From contig NZ_JAVMKF010000046.1 of NCBI RefSeq assembly GCF_031732815.1, positions 1 through 43,931 on the forward strand: a stretch of DNA of 43,931 nucleotides. The letters run 5' to 3'. A model generated the notes under the pieces. The model was not told where the DNA came from. It did not search any database and saw only the letters and a list, made by a program, of their open reading frames with translations. This DNA is from Accumulibacter sp031732815. Lineage in GTDB: Bacteria; Pseudomonadota; Gammaproteobacteria; Burkholderiales; Rhodocyclaceae. How positions within the stretch are numbered: the stretch's first letter is position 1; the number at the start of each line of letters is the position of its first letter. Both the position numbers and the translations under genes were made by a program. Positions 43,594-43,931 of the stretch are shown in pieces.

Positions 43594-43931
43594 ATGGAAA
43601 GCATTCACTTTCTGGACCTGTTCCAGGGTATCGCGACACTCGCGGCCGCCGAGCCGAAGATCATGTTCGGCCGCATCTTTCTGATGCTGCTTGGCTTCTT
43701 GCTGATCTACCTGGGCTCGAAGAACATCCTGGAACCGCTGCTGATGATCCCGATGGGACTGGGCATGTCTTCGGTGAACGCGGGCGTGATGTTCCTCGAG
43801 GGCAGCAAGATGGGCACCTTGTTCGTTGACCCATTGATGTCGGACCCGGTCGACCTGATCAACATCCTGCAGATCGACTGGCTGCAACCGATCTACACGC
43901 TGACTTTCAGCAACGGCCTGATCGCCTGTCT
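43594..43931 (+). CDS. Na+-transporting decarboxylase beta subunit (3' truncated by window)
   Basis: The first 112 residues of an OadB/MmdB-type integral membrane protein that decarboxylates carboxybiotin and exports Na+. The visible part (FLDLFQGIATLAAAEPKIMF, GRIFLMLLGFLLIYLGSKNI, LEPLLMIPMGLGMSSVN) is the conserved start of the family, and the frame is open to the window end. The ATG at 43594 has no clear ribosome site. Whether the substrate is methylmalonyl-CoA, oxaloacetate or glutaconyl-CoA is set by the alpha subunit, which is of the acyl-CoA type. Confidence 0.9.
   Translation, partial: MESIHFLDLFQGIATLAAAEPKIMFGRIFLMLLGFLLIYLGSKNILEPLLMIPMGLGMSSVNAGVMFLEGSKMGTLFVDPLMSDPVDLINILQIDWLQPIYTLTFSNGLIAC

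Overview
The window is 43.9 kb of high-GC DNA, read here as a betaproteobacterial chromosome, most likely Rhodocyclales and close to 'Candidatus Accumulibacter'. This placement is inference, from gene content (propionyl-CoA synthetase, B12 uptake, a decarboxylating methylmalonyl-CoA-type carboxyltransferase cluster, periplasmic nitrate reductase) and from the gene order zapB-like, zapA, 6S RNA. No 16S or other phylogenetic marker is present.

Layout. (1) 1-674: 3' part of prpE. (2) 945-8118: a signalling cassette on the + strand: TonB-dependent receptor, YfiR-like periplasmic protein, CHASE8 hybrid histidine kinase with Hpt, and a REC-GGDEF-EAL protein whose GGDEF is degenerate. (3) 8228-13667, - strand: a DUF4384-GH24 lysozyme-like protein, then (in transcription order from the right) a 63-aa secreted Cys-pair protein, an outer-membrane beta-barrel, a sensor kinase and an NtrC-type sigma-54 activator. 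The small-protein gene is preceded by a near-consensus -24/-12 promoter. (4) 14169-15375: decayed IS3-family element. (5) 15551-20090: branched-chain-type periplasmic-binding lipoprotein overlapping a large hybrid kinase. (6) 20353-24326: thrH, purU, an ABC-F ATPase and a bacteriohemerythrin. (7) 24348-28475, - strand: btuD-, btuC- and btuB-type genes behind a cobalamin riboswitch. (8) 28598-29396: zapB-like, zapA, 6S RNA and a strong terminator. (9) 29524-34926: FNR box and napDAGHB. (10) 35017-40662, - strand: rnr, napF and an ACP-FAAL-PlsC fusion. (11) 40702-40788: tRNA-Leu(CAG). (12) 41090-43931: a small upstream ORF, then a carboxyltransferase, an OadG-like subunit, a biotin carrier and the start of the beta subunit of a sodium-pumping methylmalonyl-CoA (or oxaloacetate) decarboxylase.

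How the genes may work together. Propionyl-CoA synthetase, B12 acquisition and the decarboxylase all touch propionyl-/methylmalonyl-CoA metabolism. The perfect FNR box at class II spacing ties nap to low oxygen, and it encodes a NapGH-type electron input with no napC in view. Four histidine kinases in about 17 kb, each beside a likely periplasmic or outer-membrane partner, make 1-20 kb a dense envelope-sensing region. The least familiar unit is the sigma-54-preceded small secreted protein/barrel/kinase/activator set at 9692-13755.
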